64,000 nucleotides of DNA from Plenodomus lindquistii (lineage: Eukaryota; Ascomycota; Dothideomycetes; Pleosporales; Leptosphaeriaceae), in the NCBI GenBank assembly GCA_025504975.1, contig JANUWI010000006.1:310001-374000 (forward strand). Direction: 5' to 3'. Each line of letters starts with the position of its first letter. Position 1 is the stretch's first letter. The notes below the pieces were generated by a model, which was given only the letters and a program-made list of their open reading frames with translations, was not told the origin of the DNA and ran no database searches. Shown here one piece after another: positions 23,250 through 34,869 of this stretch. The translations under genes were made by a program, and so were the position numbers.

Positions 23250-23493
23250 CACCTCCATGACAGTGAAAATATCCGATTCTTGGCATGCCATACTAAATAA
23301 TCTAGTGAATAACACCGCAGGCAACATCTATAGGCTGTTTTTAGAGCTGGGACTCGAAGAAAAAAAGGGAATTTCTATAGATGCAGCCATGTTCTGTTAA
23401 TGCAGTTGCTGAATATCTAACTTTACACGCTTGCCTAGGCGGCTAGCCCTTATGGTATGCCAATAATCGGACATTTTCACTGTCATGGAGGTG
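23250..23493. mobile_element. 244-bp MITE-like inverted-repeat element
   Basis: The 43 bases at 23250-23292 and the reverse complement of 23451-23493 match at 40 positions, starting cacctccatgacagtgaaaa. Inner sequence also pairs in part (catctatag at 23327 and ctatagatg at 23374). The same four bases, gtag, flank both ends (23246-23249 and 23494-23497), which could be a target duplication. It has no coding capacity. It may be a small DNA-transposon relic; the short duplication does not settle the superfamily. Confidence 0.6.
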
Positions 23494-24074
23494 GTAGAGT
23501 AATCGCAGCATCCCTTGGCGCTGTTCATGTCGAGTTGAAAAGTTGGCCGCGCGGAGCCAATCAGACAACCTTGCACGGCTGACATGCAGGGCGAAGATTT
23601 CGCCATTCCCGACGGAGCTGGTGCAAGTCCAGTACCTAGACACGTGACACCCATAGTCGGATCTATATACACAGCGCATCCATAGGTACATGGACAACCA
23701 AGACAGTGGTGTGCAGAACAAGACGGCGTCGTCACTTGGAACCTCGATCCAAGGTAAACACACGCTGTCGACTCCATCATCACGACAAGAGCATCACAAT
23801 GGACGTCACTAATTCAATAACTATGCCTGTCATGACATGCTCGCCTTGTGCCAGAGCACATACACTGTGTGGGTGCAGAACATAGCTCATGCCGGTGCAA
23901 GATGGGTTGCAGTAATTAGTGTTGCTGTCTGCATGGATACGGTTTGCGCAAGACGCGGCCTCTCTACGAGGTTCACAGCATGAAGTCGGCAGGCGCTTGG
24001 AGCGCTGCGAACCAGAACGCGACATCTCAGCTCCAGCATATGTCCATGTGCCCGACGAGTATATCATTTGTATA

Positions 24075-24480
24075 CTAAACGAGCGTACCATCGGGTTCGC
24101 CCGGGAGCCTCTTGACGCGCCTTTGCTCCCAATCTTCGAGATCCTTGGCTTGTAACCTCTGCAGACTACCGTCAGCATCCCACTCTGCACGCTGGCTGCG
24201 CAGTAAAACTCACGTAATACTCGTCCTTCATGTTCACTTTCCGTCGTTCTCCCCGCAGGCCCATGGCCTCCTCCTGTGTAATCTGCTGGTTCTTGCGATC
24301 GTAACGCTCGTATCGCAACGCGGTGGCCGGGGTCAACATGAAGCTACCTGCGACAATGGTGCTAAGAAATGGCAGACCGAATAGTAGGAACGGGTGTTTT
24401 TGTAAAGCTTTGCGGTATTTGGCAGCGAGAGAGTTGGGGAGAGTGGCGGAGAAGGATTTGGAGGTGAAGGGGCCCGGCAT
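24075..24480 (-). CDS. COX16: Cytochrome c oxidase assembly protein COX16
   Basis: Exons 24480-24214 and 24158-24075 give 116 aa. COX16 is a single-pass mitochondrial inner-membrane protein needed for assembly of complex IV, acting around the copper insertion of Cox2 or Cox1. Visible features: a basic N-terminus (MPGPFTSKSFSATLPNSL), one membrane segment HPFLLFGLPFLSTIVAGSFML (about 33-53), then the family signature ATALRYERYDRKNQQITQEE and RRKVNMKDEYY, joined across the intron to RLQAKDLEDWEQRRVKRLPG. The upstream in-frame extension to 24645 does not resemble COX16, so I use the start at 24480. It diverges from the ATR gene over 454 bp. Confidence 0.93.
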
Positions 24481-24934
24481 GGCGGCAGTGCTGGTGAGCG
24501 CGGCTTCAATCTCGTGAAATACAATGTAGAAGGATGTGCAGGGCGCTGCTACTGCTAGAGAGATATACAATCCGACATATGCACTCACTGTCGCAATCCG
24601 GTGGGTGACGATCGTGTTTGGCGGCGCGGAATCGAGGCTTGGCAATAATCTCGTGATTGCCTGCGTTATTCCAATACGTCGATTTGCTCATCACAGACGC
24701 AGGAGACTTCCTGTCCATCCCACGCACAACGTACATCGCAGCCTACAGGAACCTCAGCTCCAAGATCCTGACCCTGACTATCTATCTCCATATACAGCCG
24801 CAATCAGTGTCTCTTACAGGTGCTTTCACGCTGTAGACATCTACACCTCTGGTCCGCTCCACGACAGACCGGTAATCGCGTTAAACAGAGTCCTCTCCTT
24901 TTCCGCTAAAAATGCTGCGTATTTGAACGTCAAC
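24481..24934. promoter_or_regulatory. Divergent promoter region of COX16 and the ATR-family kinase gene
   Basis: 454 bp between two start codons. The frame of the kinase is open upstream of its chosen ATG, so a longer N-terminus cannot be fully ruled out. No clear motif. Confidence 0.35.
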
Positions 24935-27900
24935 ATGGCTCGCAAAGGCGGGGTTTCTGCCCAGCGGATGGCTCCGCCGCCCATGCACAACGGACTTCCG
25001 CCTCCATCAACAATTGCCGCTCAAATCCTGCACAATGCATCCAATGCCCATGCTCTGCGCGACGCAGAAACCAAAGTCAGCTTTGGGGAGCTGGTAAAGG
25101 AATTCTTACAGCACCCAAACACCGACGAGCCAGACCCGCAGCTTGTGGCACTTATTAGTGTCATATCTGAAGCAGGGCTCGAGGGCTTGTTCAAAGATGA
25201 CCCTTTTGCCCAAGACCAGCAACGGCAGCAGGGTGTTGACAGTATCGATGCTCTGAGAATCATCCTACAACAGAAACCACACCTGCTAATGAGCCTCAAA
25301 GATAATGACGAAGGAGGAAGCCCTCGACCTCCGCTCCTCCTATGGCTGTATCCCAAACTGCTTCGCTTGCTGACGCACAAGACATTGCAGTTCGTTCATC
25401 AACCTGTACAGGAGCTTCTTGAAATGTGTTTCATGGTACTTTTCCAGGCATCTGCGCTTTGGCGTCAGGTGGGCCCGGTCTTGCAATTACTAAAATCTTG
25501 TGTTCAATGTACGTACCTCCGCCGGGCCTATCGATGACAGTGCTGATCGTTTTGCAGCTATATCAGCCGGGTTGAAGCAACTGGATAGTTTGGCATTGCT
25601 GAGGAGACCGAAATTCAGCGTCACTATACCTTCGTCAAGTAGCATAGCCAAATTCTGGCCCGAAAGCCAACACTTCGTGGCGCTGCCCCACGATTTGCAA
25701 ATAGGGCTCACTTCGCATCTCACAGCCATCCATGTAGGATTCAGACTACTCCTCGTGCTTGTGAGCATGACACCTCCGGTGGATGCAAAGCAGACAGGCC
25801 CAACCTCGGTCGAGCCCGAACTACCATGGGCTCTCGACAGCACCATTGCGATGTGGCAATGTTTCAACAGGTGGACTTCAAGTCTTGACCAATCGCCCAT
25901 ACGTGACGATATTGTGATGCTATACCTTCAGTTAATCGAAGCGTTAATTCTTCCTAATGCGAGTCGTCGCGGTCGCTTTGCGAGCTCACCAAAGGCTGCT
26001 CGAGCTGTCGTCAAAAGTCTCTGCAAGTTTACCGAGCGGGAGTTGCTGTCTACATTATCAGAACCTGTTCAAGTACAGCTAGCTCTCCTCTTGACACGAC
26101 TACGAAGTAACCTCTCGTCATCATCGGCCTCAATCGCAGTAAATCGCAGTCGACGTGTGCAAAGTCAGTCAAATGATCTGGATATATTAGAAGCAGGCAT
26201 TGTTCGATTTTGTTCGTCCACGGAGCTCTTTATGGCTGTTTGCAAGGATTTACAGGTAAGCCCTGAAACAATAGTCAACAGGGTGGTCAACTCATTTTCC
26301 ACAGCTCGCACTCTGCTTGTGGACATCTCCAGGGCGATGGCCGAAAGAGGTCGCAGATCTTCGTGAAGCGCTCAGTGAATCCGGTTCACGGACCTTTCCG
26401 GCCGCCAAATTGTCGGATGAGGCTCATACGATCTCAGACATCTTGAGAACCGGCAATATTACCAACGATGACAGGCCAGCTAAGCGACGAAAGACTCTCC
26501 CTGAGAGCGTTGAGAAGAGAGACGTGAGCACGGTGGCGTACGAACAGCTCGTGACAACCCTGAGAGGCGGCGTTCAGGAACCACTCACGCTTGGTCTGTC
26601 TAACCTTCACAACATCGTTTTGTGAGTGAGTCTGAAACTGAATTTATCATACCTACTCACACGTAATAGGACAAGATTCTCCTCGGTATCGAATGACGAT
26701 CGGCACAACCAGGACATGCAGTGTGAGTTGCTCGAAGCTTTTGCAAGAATCGCTTGCGCAGGATCGCGAGCACTTCGACCGTCCTGCACCGGCCCGCAAA
26801 CTCTGAAAAATCTCCGTTGCATACTGTGCGATGTGTCTGATGAAGCGGAACGCCATGCGACAGTCTATTGGGACACACATAGCAACAACGAAGACTGGAA
26901 AGATGCCATTGCCGCAATGCTGTTGATAACTCAACAGTCCAAGTTCCAGAAATCTACCAAGGCACGAATACTCATGGCGGTGGCGATCGGGCGGATCTTC
27001 AATCATATCTCGGACTCAGAGTATATGAACCTTGAATCGTGTGAACTTGGGCAATGGCTGCTCGCATCTATGAGTAGGTCATTGCGAGAGCTAAAGCTAG
27101 CAGCATCAGCATCTCTCATGGTATTTTTGCGGCGCGACCTTCCTAACAGAGTCAAGGCTAAAAACCGACGGTCGGTTATCGAATTTCTGGACGCGCTGTC
27201 CCAGCGCGATGTTTTGTCTGACCAAGAAAGTCTTGTTATGACATATGGTCAGATCGCTCGTGTGTGTGGTCAAATGGAACTCCCCATCGTGCTACATCAC
27301 TTAGTAGAATTTCTCGGTCATCATAACGCCCTGGTATGTGGCATGGCCTATTGTGAGCTAGGCACTATCGCGAAATGGGCTTCGACAGATACAACACAAC
27401 TGTTAAGTCCTTACTGGAAGGTCATTGGCTTTTCCGTTGTCAAAGATATCATCAAGAAGCCACAAAAGGCTCAGCAACTAGCCGACTTGACAGAGCAGAG
27501 CGTCCGTCAGCTTCTAGTCTACACGCAGGCAGAAACGCTACCACATCTTGTTTTGAGTAAGCGGAAGGACGTCATAGAGAGAATCGCTCAAGCCAGGAAG
27601 GCTTCCATAGTCGAGGTTCTCACTCAACCGAGAACGAATCTAGCCAAAATCCTTGCTTTACTACTGTCACAACCAGTGGCAGATGTTGAACGCAACGCTA
27701 TGGACATATTGGCAGCCGTTGAGCCGGCCATGCGGGAGAGCAGCAACAATCGCCTCGAGGCCTGGGTCACGCTTGACGTTACTGGCATCGCCATTGAGAT
27801 ACTCATGTTGGCAGCGGATCACGTCGGGACACGGAAGAAACCTTTCTACGACGGCTTCACCTTGCTCACCACGCTTGCCGACACGAAGTCAGCACAACGT

Positions 27901-30900
27901 AAATCAGCGTCAAAGTCGAAGGCGTTGGACGCATTCTGCGAGGCTCACATCCTCGGTATCATAGCATACTTTTCCGATATCATTGAAAGTCCCTCATCAC
28001 AAGGCAAGGCTACTTTGAAGTCGCTTCCCGAACGCAAGAGAAGTATAGCTGCCATTGGCGATCTCATAAGTCTCGCACGCTACAGCGTGAATGGGGCACT
28101 GCCCCAGATTCGCGCGTGTCTTCAATCCGCAATGGCGGATCCTGATCTATGCGACGATACTTTTGCCGTTTGGATGGCGTTCCTTAAAGCGCTGGACGCG
28201 GACGAGACCATGCTTGTGGTCGATCAAACCCTCGCTCTAATCGTGCAACACTGGACTTCATTTTCAGAGGAAACCCAGATTCGAGCCAATGAAACAATTC
28301 TCGGTCTCACAAAGCAGTACAATGCTCAATTCAGAGCCAGGATAGAGTATCTGCCATCCCTCGCCGGCATACCTATGCTCTCCAAGACGGAAGCTGAGCT
28401 GATGCGTTTCAAGGGCATGGTAGACATAGTCAAAGTTTTCCACGCCTTCAGCAATCGGTGTAAAGATCAGAATGCTGTCGTCGTGCGTCGAGCACTTACG
28501 GAGCTTGTGCCTTTCCTGGACACCCACCAGAAAGTGCTGCATCAGTCTTTGGTTGGCCAGAAACCGCTTCCAGTTTTGGCAGCCTTGACGCGATCTCTGC
28601 TCGACGCCAGCGTCCGATTTGCGGAAGATCATACCGACATCTCTGTGCTGTGCGCCGAATGCCTTGGCGTCATTGGAGGCGTTGACCCTTACAGGGTAGA
28701 GACCATTCGAGAGAAGAAGCGCGTTCTCATGTTATCGAACTTTTCTAAGAGAGACGAAGACATCAATTTTGTAGCGATGCTCCTCGAACAGGTTTTGGTG
28801 AAAGTGTTCCTGTCGACAACGAATGCCAAGGCACAAGGTTGGATAGCATACGTTATGCAGGAAATGCTCAAACACTGCGGCTTCAGTGGTCTGCACCTTT
28901 CCAAACCACGGTCCTCTCAGAATAGTACTGAAGCACAGCGCTGGAATGAAATTCCTGAGGCTGTCCGCAACGTCCTAACGCCTTTTCTCAACTCCAAGTA
29001 TTCGGTCAATCAGAACCCCGCACTGCAATACCAGGGTCCAGCCTATCCCATCTTCCCCACGGCCAGCAGTCATGGGACTTGGCTCCAGACATTTGTGTAT
29101 GACCTGCTACGCAAAGGTCAAGGCGTCAATGTCGAGATGGTGTTTCCAGTACTGGCTCGCATTGTTCGCGGGTACGACCTCTCCATTGCGACATTCATCT
29201 TGCCTTTCGCTGCTCTAAACGTCATTGTGTCGGACGATGAAACGAACATGGCCAATGTTGGTACGGAACTCCTAACAGTCCTGCAAACCAAAATTCAATC
29301 GCCGGAGCCGCATAGTGCATCTATGACAAAACAGTGTAGTGAAGTAAGTGGCACGTATAGCCTGAGAATGCAAGCAATCGCTAAATATAATCAGAACGTC
29401 TTCCAAACGCTGGACTATCTGTCCCTTTGGCTGCAAGAGAAGCGGAAAGCCGTGGCAGAAGCTAGAGTAATGGCCGGTAAGACCGGCCGTGGTGTGTCAG
29501 AAGACGACGAGATGACTGCCATCAAGCAAATCAGTCGAGTGGAAGGTATCCTACACGCTATTCCTGCTGAAGTCATCTCTCGGCGCGCTGTCGAGTGTGG
29601 ATCGTATGCTCGAGCTCTGTTCCATTGGGAGCAGTACTACCGTCAACAGGAACACGTGAAAGTAGATGCACGGAAGCCTTTTTCTGAGCGAGACGATCTC
29701 CTACAGCATCTGCAGATGATCTACGCTCATATTGATGAGCCAGACAGCATTCAGGGCATCTCAGCCCATCTCAAGGTGCTAAACCCGGAGCAACAGATTG
29801 TCGAAGATCGAAAAGCTGGTCGGTGGACTGTAGCTCAGACCTGGTACGAAATCGCATTGGCCGAAAGGCCAGACGACATTGAGACTCAGATCAATCTTCT
29901 GACGTGCCTGAAAGAATCTGGCCAATATGGTAAGACCTCAGAATGCATGCTTAACACCTTGATTACTAAAGCTTTCAGATTCGATTCTCAACTATGTCGA
30001 TGGGTTCCACGCCTCCAAGCCGGTTCCCAATAGTACTCTTCCGTTCGCAGTTGAAGCAGCATGGTCAGTAGGAAAGTGGGAACAACTGGAGAGACTTCTT
30101 GGGGCGTCCCCTTCCGCGAACTTCCCTGCGTCCATAGACTTCAACGTTGGCGTAGGGTATGCGCTGCTCGCATTGCACCACCAGCAAACTACCAAGTTTC
30201 AGGCCATCATCACTACTCTTCGACGCTCGCTAGCGCAAAGCTTGTCACCATCAGCGACTGCCTCTATTCAAGCATGCCATGACCAGCTTGTCAAACTCCA
30301 CGCCCTGTATGAAATCGAAGCCATAAGTGGCATGAACGCGACAGCTGTTCATGACCGCGACGCTATTCTCCAAAACTTGGATTTACGACTAGACACTATC
30401 GGTGCATATACTTCTGACAAGCAATATCTCCTCGGCATCCGTCGCGCTGCAATGACATTCTCGCGGTAGGAGTTGCTATCCTATCTGTGTTCTCGTGCTT
30501 ATACTAACAATCCAAAGGGTCAAGTTTACGAAATTGGACATCGCATCAGCGTGGCTGACAACTGGAAGGCTTGCGCGCCAAGGTGACTTCATGACTACCG
30601 CTTTCAATTCAGTGTTACATGCCGAGCGTCTCGGACACAATGCGTCCAAGATTGAGTACTCAAAGCTGCTTTGGAAGGAGGGTCACCATCGCAAAGCCAT
30701 CCAAAACCTGCGTGGCGCAATCGCCGGTAATGCTTTCCAGTCCGATGAACAAGTGCCGATTAATGTTTCGGTTACTACTACTGGTCGCGGAGATGATCAG
30801 ATGAACAAGGTCAAATGTCATGCTCAGCTCCTCCTAGCAAAGTGGCTAGATCGAGCCGGCCAGACACAAGCAGGATCTCTGAAAGAAGAGTACTCAATGG

Positions 30901-32798
30901 GAGTTCAAATGTACCCTAGATGGGACAAGGGCCATTACTATCTAGGTCGGTGGTATCTCAAGCTTCTTGAATCTGAGAAGCGGTTACCCGTGTCCAGGCA
31001 GAGCTCCGAATACCTCTCTGGGAGCTTGATCAAGCTCGTAATAGAGAATTTCGTAAGATCTACGGTATACGGCACGAAGTACTACTACCAGACACTGCCG
31101 AAGATCCTTACCCTGTGGCTGGATATGGGTATGGAAGTCATTAATACTGCGCCCAGATCAGCTAAAGACAAAGAGTTCTTTGATCACCGACTACAGTATC
31201 TAGAACACATCAACAAGTACCTCAGACGCTATTCACAAGAGCGAATGCCGGCTTTCGCATGGTACAGCGCATTTCCTCAGATCATAACACGCATAAGTCA
31301 TCCGAACAAATCCGTCTGGGAGGCACTACAATCGATTATCATTCGGGTGGCGTCGACATATCCACAGCAGGCACTTTGGAGTCTGCTGGCTGTACTTCAT
31401 TCGACGCAAGATGACCGCCGTGGACGAGGTACCGTTGTGCTACAAAATCTTCGCGTAAGTAATAGACCTAGGTAGGGTTGTAAAACTGCTAACGGCAACA
31501 AGGACGCTTCCAAAAAGAAGGGAGCCTCACTCGATTTGAAGAACTTGATCATTCAGGGCCAACGGCTGACTGACGCCCTTTTGGCGGCATGCGATGCTCC
31601 AGTAGAACCGCGCATTACTCATGTAAGCCTATCAAAAAATTTGGGTTTCAACCATAAGCTTGCGCCAACGCCATTGGTTGTGCCTATTGAGGCCAATCTG
31701 CTTCCGAGCCTTCCAGCAGGCAATGATAGCCAGACCCTCCGTCGTCACAATCCGTTCCCAGCAGATGCCATCACTATACACGCCTTTATGGACGATGTCC
31801 TGGTATTATCATCACTCCAGCGTCCACGCAAAGTCAATGTCCGTGGCTCAGATGGACGATCGTACGGTCTGCTCTGCAAGCCCAAAGATGATCTGCGCAA
31901 AGACCAGCGCCTTATGGAATTCAACGCTATGATCAATCGAGCGCTACAAAAAGATGTAGAATCTAGCAAACGTCGCCTGTACATCAAAACCTACGCCGTC
32001 ACTCCCCTCAACGAAGAGTGCGGGACCATCGAGTGGGTGGAAGGGTTGAAGCCTATGCGCGACATCATCATTCGTTCTTACCGACAACACAATATTAGTA
32101 TCGACTATTCAGAGATTCGTTTACTTCTCAACGAAGCCTCGTCATCGCCGTCCAAGATACCTATCTTCACAGAACGCGTTCTTGGCAAATTCATACCAGT
32201 CTTGCATGAGTGGTTTGTGGAGACGTTCCCTGAGCCAGAGGCTTGGTTCGCAGCACGACTACGATACACGCGCTCCTGTGCCGTCATGAGCATTGTGGGG
32301 CACGTTCTTGGCCTAGGCGATCGTCATGGAGAGAATGTGCTCTTAGAACAAGGCGATGGAGGCACCTTCCATGTCGACTTCAACTGCCTATTCGACAAAG
32401 GTCTTACCTTTGAGAAACCCGAGCTTGTTCCATTCCGCCTGACGCACAACATGGTGGATGCGATGGGCCCACAGGGTGTGGAAGGTCCCTTTCGTAAGGC
32501 AGCAGAACTTACGTACAAACTACTGCGGCAACACGAAGACACGTTGATTACGATTCTTGAGACGTTTGTGCACGATCCGACAGCGGACTTTTTGGGCGGC
32601 AGGAAGAGGAAGAAAATTTTTGGGGTACCAGACACGCCGCAAGAGGTACTCGACATAACGAGGGGTAAAGTGAATGGATATCTGAAGGGAGAAAGCGTGC
32701 CATTGAGTGTGGAGGGGTACGTCGAAGCGTTGATTGCCATGGCAAAAGATCCGGTCAATCTTGCAGCGATGTACATCGGGTGGTGTGCGTTTTTCTAG
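24935..32798 (+). CDS. MEC1: ATR/Mec1-family checkpoint PI3K-like kinase
   Basis: Seven exons, 24935-25508, 25558-26255, 26305-26621, 26670-29929, 29979-30465, 30518-31454 and 31503-32798, add up to exactly 2523 codons (2522 aa), close to known ATR lengths. It is the DNA-replication and damage sensor kinase (UvsB in Aspergillus), recruited to RPA-coated single-stranded DNA through an Ddc2/ATRIP partner. Most of the protein is helical repeats; the UME region follows in exon 4, and the FAT domain lies around 1350-2000 (YARALFHWEQYYRQ, GQYDSILNYVDGF). The kinase domain in exon 7 has the Lys in YGLLCKPKDDLRKD, the catalytic loop GLGDRHGENVL (about 2364), and the DFN metal-binding motif. The FATC end is MYIGWCAFF. 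All catalytic residues are present. Confidence 0.95.
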
Positions 32799-32989
32799 TC
32801 ACCTCACGACAATTGACAAGAGTCTCAGATCGACCCTACCGAAGAACATGAATTCCAACAGATTTGCGCAAGTTTTGAGTCTCCAGATACCGCAAAGCGA
32901 CGAGTTGTCTCTTTCTAGTTAGTAGTGCTGAATTGTGAAGTATCTATACTAGTGAAGGTAGGGCCTCTAGAGTCTAGAGTCTAGAGCAA

Positions 32990-33235
32990 GATCTACAACA
33001 AGTAGCTAGTTAACATAGTATAGTAAATAAACCGAGTTTTTAATATACTAATTATCTCAATATAATTACAACTAAAAATTAATTTATATAATAAAATAGT
33101 TGCTAGTTTATATTATATATATAGAGCTTTTTTTAAAAAAGAAATCTAAACTTTATATTGAATACTGTTAAATACTTAGTTTAAAAATGGTTTAACGTAC
33201 AGAAATTTGAAATTACTACTGTTCTTTAGATAGCA
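32990..33235. other. AT-rich island between the ATR-family gene and the IRC24-like gene
   Basis: About 245 bp of strongly AT-rich sequence with runs such as ttatattatatatatag, preceded by a triple tctagag repeat near 32967-32986. No coding signal. It stands out from the roughly 50 % GC around it; it could be a decayed repeat or a transcription-end region. Confidence 0.5.
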
Positions 33236-33374
33236 CTCTTGCACTAGATCGCTAGCTGCGTCATGCTCGGCGTTTCGTGTGCCGACCGAGCCTGCTGAGA
33301 TAATATATGTGTTCACCGGGACCCGCCGTCCTGCACCATCACCTCAACACGCACTCAGAACACACTACATCAAC

Positions 33375-34419
33375 ATGAGCGAAACAAAGGAAATGGTCAT
33401 TATTCTGACCGGTGCTTCCAGAGGTGAGTTGTCAAGCCGCGGCTCCAGGGATCATCATGTCTTCTTTCATCCATTATCCCAAGGTGTCCCGACAGTTACG
33501 AGTAGTAGTAAATCAAGTCAAAAAGCCCAATTGTGGACCAATGTCACTTTTTTTTTCAAAAAAAAAATTTCTCACAATCACGATTCAATCGTCGCTGATG
33601 TCTTTCTTCAGGGATTGGCCTCGCCGCCGCTCATCATCTTCTCTCCACATCTCAAACCACCAAGCTCGTCCTGATCTCCCGGACCCGTGGGCCCCTTGAA
33701 GCCCTCCAATCCCAATATGGCCCCTCTCGCATTGAAGTACTAGCTGGTGATGCTTCGGACTCCAGTCTCGCGCCCAAAGCTATTGAATTGGCGACGAGTC
33801 GCTGGGGCCGCCTCGACGCTTTGATTTGCAACCATGGAAATTTGGACCCCGTGAAAAAAGTCGCAGAGAGCAGTACCGAGGAATGGAAAAAGGCATTTGA
33901 TGTCAATGTTTTTAGTGTTGTTGGCATGGTTAGTTATACGACTTTTCTTTCTTGGCTCTGCGAGTGTTGTTCGTTCAGGTCTGTACTAACGGGTGTGGAA
34001 TCTAGATTCAAGCAGCTCTCCCGTTTCTCCGCAAAACCTGCGGACGTATTATTCTAACGTCATCGGGTGCAGCCGTATCCGCCTATCAAGGCTGGGGCGC
34101 CTATGGCGCTGGAAAAGCTGTTCTCAATCACCTCGCTCTTACGCTGTCGGTCGAGGAACCAGATGTAACCACCATCTCCATCCGTCCCGGCGTTGTAGAT
34201 ACCGAGATGCAGCGGGAGATTAGAGAAGTGCATCATGAGCGAATGAGCGAGACGGACAGGAAAAAGTTCAGTAGCTTGAAGCAAGACGGTGGTCTGTTGA
34301 GGCCTGAGCAGCCGGGACATGTTCTCGCTAAATTGGCGGTACGTGGGGGCAAAGAGCTTAGTGGGAAATTTCTGAGTTGGAACGATGAGGCACTGGAGGC
34401 GTTTCAGGAGGATGCTTGA
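33375..34419 (+). CDS. Short-chain dehydrogenase/reductase, IRC24-like
   Basis: Exons 33375-33423, 33612-33928 and 34006-34419 give 259 aa. The first intron is 188 nt, the longest in this window. The nucleotide-binding motif TGASRGIGLAAA is split by it; NHGNLDPV carries the NNAG-equivalent, ILTSSGAAVS the catalytic Ser, and YGAGKAVLNH the YxxxK pair, so the enzyme should be active with NAD(P)H. VIILTGASRGIGL and SIRPGVVDTEMQ resemble yeast Irc24/YIR035C and related benzil or sepiapterin reductases. The substrate is unknown. The protein seems cytosolic, with no signal or anchor. The intron contains a T8/A9 run at 33547-33569, apparently harmless to the frame. Confidence 0.88.
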
Positions 34420-34869
34420 GCTGTCATTTTGTCGCATGCGTCTGGGGCCCTTGATCAGTGTCACCGTAACAACAGCAAGGTCAGGATGAAGGTCTTTGCA
34501 TACTGGAGATTGCGAGCATGCACAGGACATGGTCGCGCGAACATGTGCCGTGTATAGTAAGTAGCCTTTGTCTACGGCAGCAGCAGACAGCTAAAACAAA
34601 TACATCAGCTACCGCTGACCAGTCATGGCCAACGATCAAATCGAGCGGTGATTTGTGGAGAAGCAGATACAGTGCATTCGCAGTCGCTGGCGATTTTCAT
34701 CATGTGGCTTGAAGGTAATGTCATAAAGATGCGTCATAGAAAGATGGTTCATCGTGATTCAATGGATGCCATTATCCACAAACAACTGCATAACTACGTA
34801 AAACGCCAGCCTAGGTGTTTGCAGTCTATACAACCGCAGCTAAAGAAAGAAGAGTAAGTTCATGCCGTC
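34420..34869. other. Intergenic between converging genes
   Basis: 450 bp between two stop codons. Nothing recognisable. Confidence 0.5.

Larger units (their letters stand above)
22865..24074. other. Intergenic between ERG13 and COX16
   Basis: 1.2 kb that contains the ERG13 upstream heptamer repeat and the 244-bp inverted-repeat element. The open frames seen on both strands near 23100-23790 come partly from the inverted repeat and are not convincing genes. Confidence 0.5.

Noticed and set aside
23019..23783. Several 60-128 aa frames between ERG13 and COX16, two sharing a TSMTVK(I/M)SD(S/Y)WH string
   Set aside because: The shared string is simply the inverted repeat of the 244-bp element read from both ends.
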